DNA from: Rhodobacteraceae bacterium CCMM004
GTDB lineage: Bacteria > Pseudomonadota > Alphaproteobacteria > Rhodobacterales > Rhodobacteraceae
Assembly (NCBI GenBank): GCA_004005435.1
Contig: RZWH01000007.1
Location: 124,001-188,000 of the forward strand
Direction: 5' to 3'
DNA length: 64,000 nt
Shown in pieces: positions 8,201-17,274 of the stretch (its first letter is position 1; every line of letters begins with the position of its first letter). The translations under genes and the position numbers were made by a program. The notes below the pieces were generated by a model. The model searched no databases and was not told the DNA's origin. It saw only the letters and a program-made list of their open reading frames with translations.

Positions 8201-10699
8201 ACGGTGGTGTCAGACCGTCTGATCGACATGAAGGCGGTGTCGGTGGGCGCGGGCGAAACCCTGGTCGAACTGCCGGTGACCGAAGATTGGGGCACCGGCG
8301 TCTACGTCGCCGCAACGGTCCTGCGCCCCTCGGGCGAGAGCGTCGAACCGGCGCGCGCCCTGGGCCTCGCCCATGCCGGGGTCGACCCCGGCGACCGCGC
8401 GCTTGAGGTCGCGTTCGTCGTGCCGGACGAGGCTGCGCCGCGGGGACCGCTGGAGGTCGCGCTGCGCGTCGACGGCGTGGCCGAGGGCGAAACAGCCTAT
8501 GCGGTCATCGCGGCAGTGGACGTGGGCATCCTGACCCTCACGGGGTTCGACGGCCCTGACCCCGCCGCCCACTATTTCGGCCAGCGCAAGCTGGGGGTGG
8601 CATTTCGCGATCTTTACGGGCGGCTGATCGACGGCCGCTCGGGCGCCATGGGCGCGGTCCGCTCGGGCGGCGACGCCGGGGCGCAGATGCGGATGGACGG
8701 CGAGCCGCCGGAGGATCTGCTGGCGGTGGTCGAGGGCCCGGTCGAGGTCGGCGCGGACGGGCTGGCCCGGGTCCGGGTCGATCTGCCCGCGTTCAACGGC
8801 ACGGTGCGGCTGATGGCCGTCGTCTGGTCGCCCTCGGGCGTGGGCGGGGCCGAGGCCGAGGTCCTGGTCCGCGACCCCATCGTCGCGCAGGTGACGCTGC
8901 CGCGGTTCCTGGCGCCGGGAGACACCTCCCGCGCGCTGATCGAGCTGACCCACGCCAGCGGACCTACCGGCGCGGTGGGGATCGAGCTGACCGGCGAGGG
9001 CGTGACCCTGGGCACGGTCGCGGTGCCGGGATCGGTCACGCTGGGCGACGGCGAAACCCGCCGCCTGACCGTGCCGATCACCGCCGGAGATCCGGGGCTC
9101 CACCGCGTGGCGCTGCGCCTGACGACGCCCGGCGGGGCGCGGTTGGAGCAGAGCCTGACCGTGCCGGTGCGCCTGAACGATCCCGAGGTCCATCGCACCA
9201 GCCGGTTCAACCTGGCCGCCGGGGACGCCTTTATCTTCGACGCCAACGTCTTCGACGGCTTCGTTGAGGGCAGCGGCGCCGCGACCCTCACCGCCGGGGC
9301 GCTGGCGCGATTCGACGTGCCGGGCCTCCTGGCCGCGCTCGACCTCTATCCCTACGGCTGCACCGAGCAGGTGACGAGCCAGGCGCTGCCGCTCCTCTAC
9401 CTCTCCTCGGTCGCCCGGGCGATGGGACAGGACAGCGCCGCCGACATCGACGCGCGGCTGGACCAGGCGGTCGCCCGGATCCTGTCGAACCAGGCGCCAG
9501 GGGGCGGCTTCGGCCTCTGGGCGCCCGTGTCGGGGGACTTCTGGCTGGACGCCTACGTCACCGATTTCCTCAGCCGGGCGCGGTCCCAGGGGGTCGCCGT
9601 CCCCGATGTCGCGTTCCGTAGCGCGCTCGACAACCTGCGCAACCGAGTGAATTATGCCCCCGACTTCGACAACGGCGGCGAGGACATCGCCTATGCGCTG
9701 CACGTGCTGGCGCGCGAGGGCGCGGCGGCCATCGGCGATCTGCGCTACTATGCCGACGTGAAGGCCCAGGACTTCGCGACCCCCCTGGCGCTGGCACAAC
9801 TGGGCGCGGCGCTGGCGGCCTATGGCGATCCGTCCCGCGCCGATGCCTTGTTCGTCGCGGCGGGCGCCCGGCTGGAGGCGGCCGAGCGGCCAGACCGGCC
9901 GGTCTGGCGCAGCGACTACGGCACGCCCCTGCGCGACCGGGCGGCGGTCCTGACCCTGGCGGTCGAGGCGGGCGCCGAGGTCCTGGACCGAGAGCGGCTG
10001 GCCTCGGCGGTTGCGCCGGTCCAGGGCGGCCCCCGCCGCTCGACCCAAGAGGCGGTGTGGACCCTGATGGCTGCCAACGCGCTGATCGGCACGGGCGGCG
10101 GCGGCGATCTGTCGGTCGACGGCAGCGTGCCCGACGGCCCGCTGATCCGGGTGCTGGAGGCCGACACGGCCACGGCCCCCGTGATCATCCGCAACGAGAC
10201 CGACCGCGAGGCGACGCTGACCCTCACCGCCTTCGGCGTGCCCGAGGTGGCGCCGCCGGCGGGCGGCGAGGGCTATGCCATCGAGCGGCAGTACTTCTCG
10301 CTCGACGGTGCTCCGGCCGATCCCGACGGCGTCGCGGTGGGCACGCGCCTGGTCACCGTCCTGACGGTTCAGCCCTTCGCAGATGCCGAAGCGCGGCTGA
10401 TGGTGGACGACCCGCTGCCCGCCGGGTTCGAGATCGACAATCCCAATCTGATCCGCGCGGGCGACGTGCGCACGCTCGACTGGCTCGACACCCTGGCCGA
10501 GGTGCGCACGGCCGAGTTCCGCGCCGATCGTTTCCTCGCCGCCGTCGACTGGCGCTCGGACCGGCCGTTCCGCGTCGCCTACATGGTCCGCGCGATCTCG
10601 CCGGGCAGCTATCGCCACCCGGCGGCCTCGGTAGAGGACATGTATCGACCGCGGTTCCGCGCCCATACCGCGACCGGGCGAATCGACGTGGTCGAGTGA
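5273..10699 (+). CDS. Bacterial alpha-2-macroglobulin with N-terminal PAN-like domain
   Basis: 1808-residue periplasmic protease-trapping protein. A signal peptide (MRRVLAIVLWTLLAGSAAA, then DVYVDD) is followed by a cysteine-rich PAN/apple-like segment (about 30-75, with CRAACLADPACKAL). A long series of macroglobulin beta domains follows, then a thioester site GCTEQ with Cys1363 in the alpha-helical TED region, and a C-terminal macroglobulin region. The CxEQ motif means the thioester is probably functional, as in E. coli YfhM/ECAM and unlike YfaS. The start is chosen by AAGAGG at 5261-5266. There is no lipobox, so unlike ECAM it should be soluble or held by other contacts. One base separates it from pbpC, the usual partner: PbpC mends peptidoglycan while the macroglobulin blocks attacking proteases. 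Confidence 0.93.
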   Translation: MRRVLAIVLWTLLAGSAAADVYVDDRRLVVSPDTDFFGSDLRTVFDTTFEACRAACLADPACKALTFNERSNACFPKSGVVDRQGYVGALSAEVRETDPGVLARASQRAAELSFLRMGDLEAARDEARAIALRHPSGGRSAVELLQAARSQRAAGNVAGALRLTGEALALSDAADLWTEYARLSLAVQTDDRGARNRYRQQALAASVAGYLRASGGPVQAAALDVMAQALERLDRGRASIPALRLAQSVAPRDDIAAALERAVARFGFRIVGHEVESDAAAPRICVEFSEDLVEAGVDYAPFVGTETAGLNVAAEGRKLCVDGVDHGTRYRIAFREGLPAASGETLEHTVPLTLYVRDRSPEVRFPGRGYVLPAGGEVALPVVTVNLDEVDLVLLRVSDRNLIRAIQQDMFGRPVPQYRQNVFADEIGQEIWRGTGAVELELNRDVTTRLPLERETGDLTPGVYALQANVPGADPYDSPAATQWFVVSDLGMTTLAGTDGLHGFVRSLDTAGPIEGVELTLLSRVNAVLGTAVTDAAGHAVFDPGLARGTGGAAPALLLAETEGDMAFLPLTGPEFDLSDRGVEGRAPAGPIDAFLTTERGVYRAGETVTATVLMRDARARALPGVPVTAVLTRPDGVEWSRTTSTDDLAGGHVFRLPTSAAAPRGTWRLAVFADVDAPPLASQAVLIEDFLPERIDADLALADGPLSLSDRPPLTVTARYLFGAPGADLPVEAEVRVAAAETVAGWEGYRFGRHDRPLDAQVSFAGSATTDAQGRAVLALDLPDMATADRPLTATVTVRVSEGSGRPIERQIVRPVAAAVPAIGIRPEFDGTLPEGAEASFLVAAVAPDGQATAMPVRWTLNRIETRYQWFSLYGNWDWEPVTTRTRIATGETALGAAPERIAVPVDWGRYELRVEPEGGGAAAASVDFSAGWYAPADAVATPDTLEVSLDAERYAPGDTATLRIVPRYAGEALVTVVSDRLIDMKAVSVGAGETLVELPVTEDWGTGVYVAATVLRPSGESVEPARALGLAHAGVDPGDRALEVAFVVPDEAAPRGPLEVALRVDGVAEGETAYAVIAAVDVGILTLTGFDGPDPAAHYFGQRKLGVAFRDLYGRLIDGRSGAMGAVRSGGDAGAQMRMDGEPPEDLLAVVEGPVEVGADGLARVRVDLPAFNGTVRLMAVVWSPSGVGGAEAEVLVRDPIVAQVTLPRFLAPGDTSRALIELTHASGPTGAVGIELTGEGVTLGTVAVPGSVTLGDGETRRLTVPITAGDPGLHRVALRLTTPGGARLEQSLTVPVRLNDPEVHRTSRFNLAAGDAFIFDANVFDGFVEGSGAATLTAGALARFDVPGLLAALDLYPYGCTEQVTSQALPLLYLSSVARAMGQDSAADIDARLDQAVARILSNQAPGGGFGLWAPVSGDFWLDAYVTDFLSRARSQGVAVPDVAFRSALDNLRNRVNYAPDFDNGGEDIAYALHVLAREGAAAIGDLRYYADVKAQDFATPLALAQLGAALAAYGDPSRADALFVAAGARLEAAERPDRPVWRSDYGTPLRDRAAVLTLAVEAGAEVLDRERLASAVAPVQGGPRRSTQEAVWTLMAANALIGTGGGGDLSVDGSVPDGPLIRVLEADTATAPVIIRNETDREATLTLTAFGVPEVAPPAGGEGYAIERQYFSLDGAPADPDGVAVGTRLVTVLTVQPFADAEARLMVDDPLPAGFEIDNPNLIRAGDVRTLDWLDTLAEVRTAEFRADRFLAAVDWRSDRPFRVAYMVRAISPGSYRHPAASVEDMYRPRFRAHTATGRIDVVE

Positions 10700-10700
10700 C

Positions 10701-12734
10701 ATGCGCGCCCATCGCGCGATCCTCGGGGCGGCGGCGGCGCTGGCGCTGACCGCCGCCGCGCGGGACGCCGCCGACGACTGGATCGACGCCACACCCCTGC
10801 CCCCCTTGGCCGCCGAGACCTCGGCCGAGATGGTGGACCGCGACGGCACGCTCCTGCGCGCCTGGCCGGTGGCGGACGGGCTCTGGCGACTGCGGGTGAC
10901 GCCCGAGGCGGTGGATCCCGGCTATCGCGCGATGCTGATCGCCTACGAAGACAAACGGTTCTGGCGCCACCCCGGCATCGACCCTCTCGCTGTGGCGCGG
11001 GCCGGGTGGCAGGCGGTGAAGGCTGGCCGCAGGGTATCCGGCGCCTCCACCTTGACGATGCAGGTGGCGCGGCTCTTGGAGGACGGCCCCACCGGCAGTT
11101 GGCGGGGCAAGCTGCGGCAGGTGCGGGTCGCGCTGGCGCTGGAGCGGCGGCTGTCCAAGACGGCGATCTTGGAGCTTTACCTGCAACACGCCCCCTTCGG
11201 CGGCAATCTCGAAGGCGCGGCGGCGGCCGCGTGGGCGTGGTTCGGCAAACCGGCGCGGCGCCTGACCCCGGCCGAGGCCGCGCTCCTCGTGGCGCTCCCG
11301 CAGTCGCCCACCGCCCGCCGCCCCGACCGCGATCCGGTGACGGCCCGCGCGGCACGGGACCGGGTGCTGGCCCGGGCCGTGGCCGCCGGCGTGCTCGACG
11401 CGGCCGAGGCGCGCGCGGCCGCGCGCAGCCCCGTGCCCACAGCCCGCCACGACTTCCCCGCCCTGGCCCCGCATCTGGGCGACCGGCTGCGCCGGGCCGA
11501 CCCCGCCGCGGGGCGCCACGCCACCACGCTCGACGCCGGGGTGCAGGGGCGGATGGAGGCCCTGGCCGTCCGCGCGCTCCAGGGGCACGACCGGCACCTG
11601 TCGGTGGCGCTGATCGCCGCGGACCATCGCACGGGCGCGATCCTGGCCCAGGTCGGCTCGGCGCACTATGCCGCCGACGATCGCGCCGGCTTCGTGGACA
11701 TGACCCGCGCGCTGCGCTCGCCCGGATCGACGCTCAAGCCGCTGATTTACGGGCTGGCCTTCGACAGCGGACTGGCGCACCCGGAGACGACGATCCTGGA
11801 CCGGCCCACCGCCTTTGGCGCCTATGCGCCGCAGAACTTCGACGGCGGGTTCCGCGGGCCGGTGCGGCTGCGCGCCGCGCTCCAGACATCGCTGAATGTC
11901 CCGGCGGTGAAGCTGACCGAGGCGCTGGGGCCCGCCACGCTGATGGCGGCGCTGCGCCGGTCGGGGGCGCGGCCGGTATTGCCCGGCGGGAGGCCGGGGC
12001 TGGCCGTGGCGCTGGGCGGCGTGGGCGTCACGCTGCACGACCTGGTGCAGAGCTATGCCGCCCTGGCCCGGGGCGGCACCGCGGTGGCGCTCACGGCTAC
12101 GCCCGCTCCCCCGGCCGAGGGCGCGCGGGTCCTTTCGCCCGAGGCGGCCTGGCACGTGGGCGACATCCTGGCGGGCGTCGCCCCGCCGCCCGGCGCGCCG
12201 CGGAACGGCCTGGCCTACAAGACCGGCACCTCCTATGGCCACCGCGACGCCTGGGCCGTGGGCTGGGACGGGCGGCATGTGGTGGGTGTCTGGCTGGGCC
12301 GCCCGGACGGCACGCCTGTGCCCGGGGCCTTCGGCGCCGATCTCGCCGCGCCACTGCTTTTCGACGCCTTCGCCAGGATCGTGCCGCAGACGGCGCCGCT
12401 GCCCCCGGCCCCGCCCGGCACGCTGACCGTCCAGGCAGCGGACCTACCCCAGCCCCTGCGCCGCTTCGGTGGCGACCCGGCGGACGGCGAGGTTCCGCGC
12501 CCCGACATCGCTTTCCCCCCCGACGGCGCGCGGCTGCATCTGGGCGGGGCGCCCTTGGTGGCCAAGGTCCGCGACGGGCGCCCGCCCTTCACCTGGCTGG
12601 TCAATGGGCGCCCGGCCGTCGTGGCGACAGGCGACCGCGAGGTTCCTCTGCCCGATCCAGGGGCGGGCTATGCGACCCTGTCGGTGGTCGATGCGGCGGG
12701 ACGGGCGGCGCGGGCGACGGTCCGGCTGGACTGA
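10701..12734 (+). CDS. pbpC: Penicillin-binding protein 1C (bifunctional transglycosylase/transpeptidase)
   Basis: 677-residue class A PBP that polymerises and crosslinks peptidoglycan in the periplasm. It has an N-terminal hydrophobic anchor (about 4-20). The GT51 transglycosylase domain has catalytic Glu83 in EDKRFWRHPG and GASTLTMQ at about 114-121. The transpeptidase domain has Ser343-xx-Lys346 (STLK), SLN at 397-399 and KTG at 507-509. The C terminus (about 580-677) matches the BiPBP_C domain typical of PbpC. It starts one base after the macroglobulin stop, so coupled translation is likely. Alternative class A PBPs are made unlikely by the macroglobulin neighbour and the BiPBP_C tail. 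Confidence 0.95.
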   Translation: MRAHRAILGAAAALALTAAARDAADDWIDATPLPPLAAETSAEMVDRDGTLLRAWPVADGLWRLRVTPEAVDPGYRAMLIAYEDKRFWRHPGIDPLAVARAGWQAVKAGRRVSGASTLTMQVARLLEDGPTGSWRGKLRQVRVALALERRLSKTAILELYLQHAPFGGNLEGAAAAAWAWFGKPARRLTPAEAALLVALPQSPTARRPDRDPVTARAARDRVLARAVAAGVLDAAEARAAARSPVPTARHDFPALAPHLGDRLRRADPAAGRHATTLDAGVQGRMEALAVRALQGHDRHLSVALIAADHRTGAILAQVGSAHYAADDRAGFVDMTRALRSPGSTLKPLIYGLAFDSGLAHPETTILDRPTAFGAYAPQNFDGGFRGPVRLRAALQTSLNVPAVKLTEALGPATLMAALRRSGARPVLPGGRPGLAVALGGVGVTLHDLVQSYAALARGGTAVALTATPAPPAEGARVLSPEAAWHVGDILAGVAPPPGAPRNGLAYKTGTSYGHRDAWAVGWDGRHVVGVWLGRPDGTPVPGAFGADLAAPLLFDAFARIVPQTAPLPPAPPGTLTVQAADLPQPLRRFGGDPADGEVPRPDIAFPPDGARLHLGGAPLVAKVRDGRPPFTWLVNGRPAVVATGDREVPLPDPGAGYATLSVVDAAGRAARATVRLD

Positions 12735-12739
12735 ATACA

Positions 12740-12758
12740 CCCGCGGCGCCCCCGCGGG
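12740..12758. terminator. Stem-loop between convergent pbpC and thiolase genes
   Basis: Perfect 7-bp inverted repeat CCCGCGG / CCGCGGG with a 5-nt loop, filling the 25-bp gap between the two converging stop codons. There is no T-run on either side, so it may act as a bidirectional 3'-end hairpin rather than a classical intrinsic terminator. Confidence 0.45.
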
Positions 12759-12759
12759 C

Positions 12760-13929
12760 TCAAGCCCGCTCGATGGCGAGGGCGATCCCCTGACCGCCGC
12801 CGATGCACATGGTGATGAGCGCCCGGCGGCCGCCCGTGCGCTCCAACTCGTAGAGCGCCTTGACCGTCAGGATCGCGCCAGTGGCGCCGACCGGGTGGCC
12901 CAGCGCGATGGCGCCGCCGTTGGGGTTCACCTTGGCGGGATCGAATCCCAGCGCCTTGGACACTGCCAGCGCCTGGGCCGCGAACGCCTCGTTCGACTCA
13001 ATGACGTCGAAATCGCCGGCCGACAGACCCGTCCGCTCCATCAGCCGCTCGACCGCGGGGATTGGGCCGATGCCCATGACTTCGGGCCGCACCCCGGCCA
13101 GCGCATAGCCCAGCACCCGCGCCCGCGGGGTCAGGCCCGCCGCCGCATCGGCCCGCGCCAGGACCACCGCCGCCGCGCCGTCGTTAATGCCGCTCGCGTT
13201 GCCCGCGGTGACGGTGCCGTCCTTCTGGAACACCGTCTTGAGCGTCCCGAGTTTCTCCAGGCTGGTGGCCTTGGGGTGCTCGTCGGTATCGAACACGGTG
13301 TCGCCCCGGCGGCTCTTGAGCGTCACCGGCGCGATCTGCTCGGCGAAGCGGCCTTCGGCGATGGCGGTCGCCGCGCGCTCCTGGCTCTGCATCGCAAAGG
13401 CGTCCTGCTCATCGCGCGTGATCTCGTGCTCGGCCGCGACGTTCTCGGCCGTGACGCCCATGTGGCCGGTGCCGAAGGGGCAGTTGAGCGCGCCCAGCAT
13501 CATGTCCATTGCCTGCGCGTCGCCCATCTTCTGACCCCAACGGGCAACGGGCAGGGCATAGGGCGCGCGGCTCATGCTCTCGGCCCCGCCGGCGAGGGCG
13601 AAGTCGGCGTCGCCCAGTGCGAGGCTCTGGATCGCGGAGACGATGGCCTGCGCGCCAGAGCCGCACAGGCGGTTGACGTTCATCGCCGGGACCGTGTCGG
13701 GAATGCCGGCCTGCATCGCGGCGACGCGGCTGAGATACATGTCCCGCGGCTCGGTGTTGATGACGTGGCCGAAGACCACCTGCCCCACCTTCTCCGGCGC
13801 CACCCCCGACCGCTCCAGCGCCGCCGTTGCGGCCGTCGTCGCCAGGTCGATGGGGGGCACACCTGCCAGAGAGCCCCCGAAGGTGCCAATTGCCGTGCGG
13901 GCGCCGCCCAGAATCACGATCTCGTCCAT
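12760..13929 (-). CDS. bktB: Acetyl-CoA C-acyltransferase / beta-ketothiolase (BktB type)
   Basis: 389-residue thiolase catalysing reversible Claisen condensation of acyl-CoAs. Active-site residues are Cys89 (NVNRLCGSG), His345 (GHPVGATGA) and Cys375 (CIGGGQG). N-terminal phrases TAIGTFGGSL and TEPRDMYLSRVAA resemble Ralstonia BktB more than PhaA, suggesting acceptance of C4-C6 3-ketoacyl-CoAs for polyhydroxyalkanoate or beta-oxidation; this specificity is inference. The frame is open upstream to 14094 but the family N terminus (MDEIVILGGARTA) begins at the ATG at 13929, preceded by GGAGGAGG. It converges on pbpC, and creA lies upstream on the same strand 91 bp away. Confidence 0.93.
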   Translation of the reverse strand: MDEIVILGGARTAIGTFGGSLAGVPPIDLATTAATAALERSGVAPEKVGQVVFGHVINTEPRDMYLSRVAAMQAGIPDTVPAMNVNRLCGSGAQAIVSAIQSLALGDADFALAGGAESMSRAPYALPVARWGQKMGDAQAMDMMLGALNCPFGTGHMGVTAENVAAEHEITRDEQDAFAMQSQERAATAIAEGRFAEQIAPVTLKSRRGDTVFDTDEHPKATSLEKLGTLKTVFQKDGTVTAGNASGINDGAAAVVLARADAAAGLTPRARVLGYALAGVRPEVMGIGPIPAVERLMERTGLSAGDFDVIESNEAFAAQALAVSKALGFDPAKVNPNGGAIALGHPVGATGAILTVKALYELERTGGRRALITMCIGGGQGIALAIERA

Positions 13930-14020
13930 GTCGTCTCGTCCTCCTCCGTTCACGCGCCCGTGATACCGCGCCGGACGCCCGCGATCCACAAGTTTCTGCG
14001 CCGCAGCATCGCTGCGCGAT

Positions 14021-14482
14021 CTACGACCCCGGCCGATACAGCGGCACGGTCGAAATCGACATCTTGGCCGACCCATCATACAGCTCGGCGGCATGGGCGA
14101 GGTAGATCAGCGTCTGGTTCTCCTCGTCGAAGATGCGCTTGACCCGCAACGATTTGAGGATGATCGACTGCCGCTCGCCAAAGACGTTCTCGCCGTCGCG
14201 GCTGCGGTCGATGTCGCCGATGACGATGGGCCCCGTCTGCCGGCAGGCGATGGACGCGTTCGAAGGATCCTCGAACCAGTTGCCCTTGCTCAGCCGGTCG
14301 ATCAACCCGCGCTCGAAATAGGCGACGTGGCAGGTCACGCCCTCGACCTCCGGGTCCTTGATCGCCTCGATGACGATGTCGTTGCCAACCCAGTCGACGC
14401 CGACCTTGCCGACCTCGTCGGCGGCGAGGGCGGCGGGCAGGGCGAGCGCGGCGGCGAGCGCGATGGCGAGCGGTCTGAACAT
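14021..14482 (-). CDS. creA: CreA family periplasmic protein
   Basis: 153-residue exported protein of the CreA family (DUF1318-like envelope protein of unknown molecular role). A signal peptide ([20 protein letters not shown]) is followed by the family pattern: [21 protein letters not shown], a Cys51 (VTCHVAYF), a Cys80 ([10 protein letters not shown]), then [11 protein letters not shown] and LIYLAHA near the end. The two conserved cysteines probably form a disulfide. The start is supported by GGAGGG seven bases before the ATG. In E. coli creA sits beside creBCD; no two-component system adjoins it here. It lies between the thiolase and the divergent kbl. Confidence 0.88.
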   Translation of the reverse strand: MFRPLAIALAAALALPAALAADEVGKVGVDWVGNDIVIEAIKDPEVEGVTCHVAYFERGLIDRLSKGNWFEDPSNASIACRQTGPIVIGDIDRSRDGENVFGERQSIILKSLRVKRIFDEENQTLIYLAHAAELYDGSAKMSISTVPLYRPGS

Positions 14483-14599
14483 GGTGGTCCCTCCGATGGG
14501 TGGATGCAGACGGGGAACGCCGCGCCGCCCGGCCGCGTTCCGGCGCTGGCCTTTCCGCCCGCGCCGCGCCATCCTGACCGCACAGCCCGGAGACCGCCC

Positions 14600-15787
14600 A
14601 TGCCAGACGCTTTTCTCGCCCACCTGACCGACACCCTTGCCGGGATCGAGGCCGACGGCCTGATGAAGCGCGAGCGCGCCATCGCCGGACCGCAGGGCGC
14701 GCATATCGACGTGGGCGGGCGGCAGGTGTTGAACCTCTGCGCCAACAACTACCTCGGTCTGGCCGACGACCCGCGGCTGGTCGACGCCGCCTGCCGCGCG
14801 ATGCAGGACCACGGGTTCGGCATGGCCAGCGTGCGGTTCATCTGCGGAACGCAAGACCTGCACCGCGCCCTGGAGGAGCGGCTGGCGCAGTTCCTGGGCA
14901 TGGACGATTCGATCCTCTTCGCCGCCTGCTTCGACGCCAATGGCGGGTTGTTCGAACCGCTGCTCGGCCCCGAGGACGCCATCGTGTCGGACGCGCTGAA
15001 CCACGCCTCGATCATCGACGGCATCCGGTTGTGCAAGGCGCGGCGGTTCCGCTACGCCAACTCGGACATGGACGATCTGGAGGCCAGGCTGCGCGAGGCG
15101 CGCGACGGCGGCGCCCGGCACGTGATGATCGCCACGGACGGCGTGTTCTCCATGGACGGCTATCTGGCGCGGCTGCCCGAGATCCGCGCGCTGGCCGACC
15201 GCTACGACGCGATCCTGATGGTCGACGACTGCCACGCCACCGGCTTTATGGGCCCCAAGGGGGCGGGGGCGCCCGCGCATTTCGGGGTCCGCGCCGACAT
15301 CCTGACCGGCACGCTGGGCAAGGCGCTGGGCGGCGCGCTGGGCGGCTATATCGCCGGGCCGCAGCCGGTGGTGGACCTGCTGCGCCAGCGGGCGCGGCCC
15401 TACCTGTTCTCCAACGCCCTGCCCCCTGCGATCACCGCCGCGGGCCTCGCCGCGCTCGATATCGTGGAGGCGGGGGACGACCTGCGAACGCGGCTGTTCG
15501 ACAACACCGCCCACTGGCGCCAGGGGCTGGAGGCGGCGGGCTTCGACCTGCTGCCCGGAGAGCATCCCATCGTCCCGGTGATGACCCACGACGCCCGCCT
15601 GGCACAGGAGATGGCGGCGGCGCTGGACGCCGAGGGGGTCTATGTCGCCGGGTTCTTCTTTCCCGTGGTGCCCAAGGGGCAGGCCCGCATCCGCACCCAG
15701 ATGAACGCCGCGCTGACCCGCGAGGACCTCGACCGCGGGCTGGAGGCTTTCGCCAGCGCGGGCCGCAAGGTGGGGGTCCTGTCGTGA
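14600..15787 (+). CDS. kbl: Glycine C-acetyltransferase (2-amino-3-ketobutyrate CoA ligase)
   Basis: 395-residue PLP enzyme that cleaves 2-amino-3-ketobutyrate with CoA to glycine and acetyl-CoA, the second step of threonine degradation. Catalytic Lys241 is in [10 protein letters not shown]; the PLP-binding DDCHATG lies at about 209-215 and [11 protein letters not shown] at 131-141. Length and sequence fit Kbl rather than 5-aminolevulinate synthase or BioF, and the paired tdh downstream confirms this. The start is preceded by GGAG. A 370-bp spacer with strong inverted repeats separates it from tdh, which is unusual because these two genes are normally close. Confidence 0.96.
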   Translation: MPDAFLAHLTDTLAGIEADGLMKRERAIAGPQGAHIDVGGRQVLNLCANNYLGLADDPRLVDAACRAMQDHGFGMASVRFICGTQDLHRALEERLAQFLGMDDSILFAACFDANGGLFEPLLGPEDAIVSDALNHASIIDGIRLCKARRFRYANSDMDDLEARLREARDGGARHVMIATDGVFSMDGYLARLPEIRALADRYDAILMVDDCHATGFMGPKGAGAPAHFGVRADILTGTLGKALGGALGGYIAGPQPVVDLLRQRARPYLFSNALPPAITAAGLAALDIVEAGDDLRTRLFDNTAHWRQGLEAAGFDLLPGEHPIVPVMTHDARLAQEMAAALDAEGVYVAGFFFPVVPKGQARIRTQMNAALTREDLDRGLEAFASAGRKVGVLS

Positions 15788-15805
15788 CCCGGTGCAATGC
15801 GGCGA

Positions 15806-15839
15806 GGGCGGCGCGCAGCGCATGTTGCCCGCGCCGCCC
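15806..15839. repeat. 10-bp-arm stem-loop downstream of kbl
   Basis: Perfect inverted repeat GGGCGGCGCG / CGCGCCGCCC with a 14-nt loop, 18 bases after the kbl stop. There is no T-run, so it is a 3'-end stabiliser or a weak terminator candidate. Confidence 0.45.
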
Positions 15840-15916
15840 GGCCCGACGCCGGACAACATATCGAAGCGTTGACGACCCATGGCGGCAGCCATCCAGACCT
15901 TTGGTGTGCGAGGGAA

Positions 15917-16046
15917 GGGTGGCGCCCGACCCTGGGAGGGCGTTGCGCAGCGTATGTCGTGCGCGTGCGCCTCTGAGATCGCATGTCGCCTGTGCGGGGC
16001 AAGACATCGCCATGCGCCCTCCCGGGGGGAGGGTCGGGCGCCGCCC
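15917..16046. repeat. Large imperfect inverted repeat in the kbl-tdh spacer
   Basis: The outer arms 15917-15933 and 16030-16046 pair at 16 of 17 positions. The inner arms 15934-15942 and 16015-16023 pair at 9 of 9. A run of six G at 16024-16029 is bulged on the right side. The loop of about 70 nt shows further partial pairing. No protein is recognised in the 370-bp spacer 15788-16157; the rest of it shows nothing else except the tdh ribosome binding site. It could be a folded 5' leader of tdh or a decayed palindromic element. Confidence 0.5.
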
Positions 16047-16157
16047 GGCGTGCCGCCGGGCGAAACGTTGGGGCATCTGTTCCGCCTCAACTCCGTCGGA
16101 TCCTATGGCCTCGGCCCAGAGCCAGCAACTCGCCCCCCTTCGCCAAAGGACCGCCCC

Positions 16158-17201
16158 ATGACCCGGCCCAACGAGATGCGCGCGCTGGCCAAGACTGAAC
16201 CGGCCGAGGGGCTGGACATGATCCGCGCGCCGGTGCCCGAGATCAGCCACGACGACGTGCTCATCCGGATCAACAAGACCGGCATCTGCGGCACCGACAT
16301 CCATATCTGGAACTGGGACGACTGGGCCCAGCGCACCGTCCCCGTCCCCCTCATCACCGGGCACGAGTTCGCGGGCGAGATCGTGGAGATGGGCCGCGAC
16401 GTGGAAGGCCTGAGCCTCGGTCAGCGCTGTTCCGGCGAGGGGCACCTGATCGGCAAGACCTCGCGCCAGTCCCGCGCGGGCAAGTTCCACCTCGATCCCG
16501 AAACCCGCGGCATCGGCGTGAACGAACAGGGCGCGTTTGCCGAATACCTGCGCCTGCCCGCGTTCAACGTCGTCCCCCTGCCCGACAGCATCGACGACGA
16601 GATCGGGGCGATCCTCGATCCGCTGGGCAACGCCGTGCACACCGCGCTGAGCTTCGATCTGGTGGGCGAGGACGTGCTGGTGACGGGCGCCGGTCCCATC
16701 GGCATCATGGCTGCCGCCGTGGCCCGCCATGTGGGCGCGCGGCATGTGGTCATCACCGACGTCAACGCCGACCGCCTGGCCCTGGCCGCGCGCGTCGCCG
16801 ACGTCGTGCCGGTAAACGTGGCCGAAGAGGATCTGGCCGCCGTCATCCCGTCGCTGAAGATGAAACAGGGCTTCGACGTCGGGCTGGAGATGTCGGGCAA
16901 CCAGGCGGCGCTGGACCAGATGGTCGAGACGATGACCATGGGCGGGCGCATCGCGCTCCTCGGCATCCCGCCGGGCAAGTCGCCGGTGGACTGGAGCCGC
17001 ATCGTGTTCAAGGCGATCACGATCAAGGGCGTCTACGGCCGCGAGATCTTCGAGACGTGGTACAAGATGATCGCGATGCTGGAGAACGGGCTGGACGTGC
17101 GCGCGGTCATCACCCACCGCTTTTCCGTCGACGACTTCCGCCGCGGGTTCGACGAGATGAGGGCCGGGCACACGGGCAAGGTGGTGCTGGATTGGACGTG
17201 A
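16158..17201 (+). CDS. tdh: L-threonine 3-dehydrogenase
   Basis: 347-residue zinc, NAD-dependent medium-chain dehydrogenase oxidising threonine to 2-amino-3-ketobutyrate, the substrate of Kbl. [16 protein letters not shown] gives the catalytic zinc cysteine and the threonine-site signature; GHEFAGEI supplies the zinc His-Glu pair. The NAD-binding glycine motif is [10 protein letters not shown]. The usual four-cysteine structural zinc loop is not evident: the region reads [21 protein letters not shown]. The start at 16158 is supported by AAAGGA at 16145-16150; the shorter family start (MRALAKTEP) would be at 16176 but lacks a good ribosome site. Confidence 0.96.
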   Translation: MTRPNEMRALAKTEPAEGLDMIRAPVPEISHDDVLIRINKTGICGTDIHIWNWDDWAQRTVPVPLITGHEFAGEIVEMGRDVEGLSLGQRCSGEGHLIGKTSRQSRAGKFHLDPETRGIGVNEQGAFAEYLRLPAFNVVPLPDSIDDEIGAILDPLGNAVHTALSFDLVGEDVLVTGAGPIGIMAAAVARHVGARHVVITDVNADRLALAARVADVVPVNVAEEDLAAVIPSLKMKQGFDVGLEMSGNQAALDQMVETMTMGGRIALLGIPPGKSPVDWSRIVFKAITIKGVYGREIFETWYKMIAMLENGLDVRAVITHRFSVDDFRRGFDEMRAGHTGKVVLDWT

Positions 17202-17274
17202 CGCGGCGACGGGCCGGTTTGCGCCCAGCGCGTCGCGGGTCTATGTGTCGGCGCAGATTGCCCCGGAGGCCCCC

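Noticed and set aside
5117-10849. Very long open frames opposite the macroglobulin gene (about 800-880 codons).
   Set aside because: They lie antisense to a gene with strong family motifs, are Arg/Gly/His-rich, lack ribosome sites and show no domains; typical shadow frames of G+C-rich coding DNA.
15788-16157. A threonine- or glycine-responsive riboswitch between kbl and tdh.
   Set aside because: No known riboswitch core could be recognised; only inverted repeats are visible.
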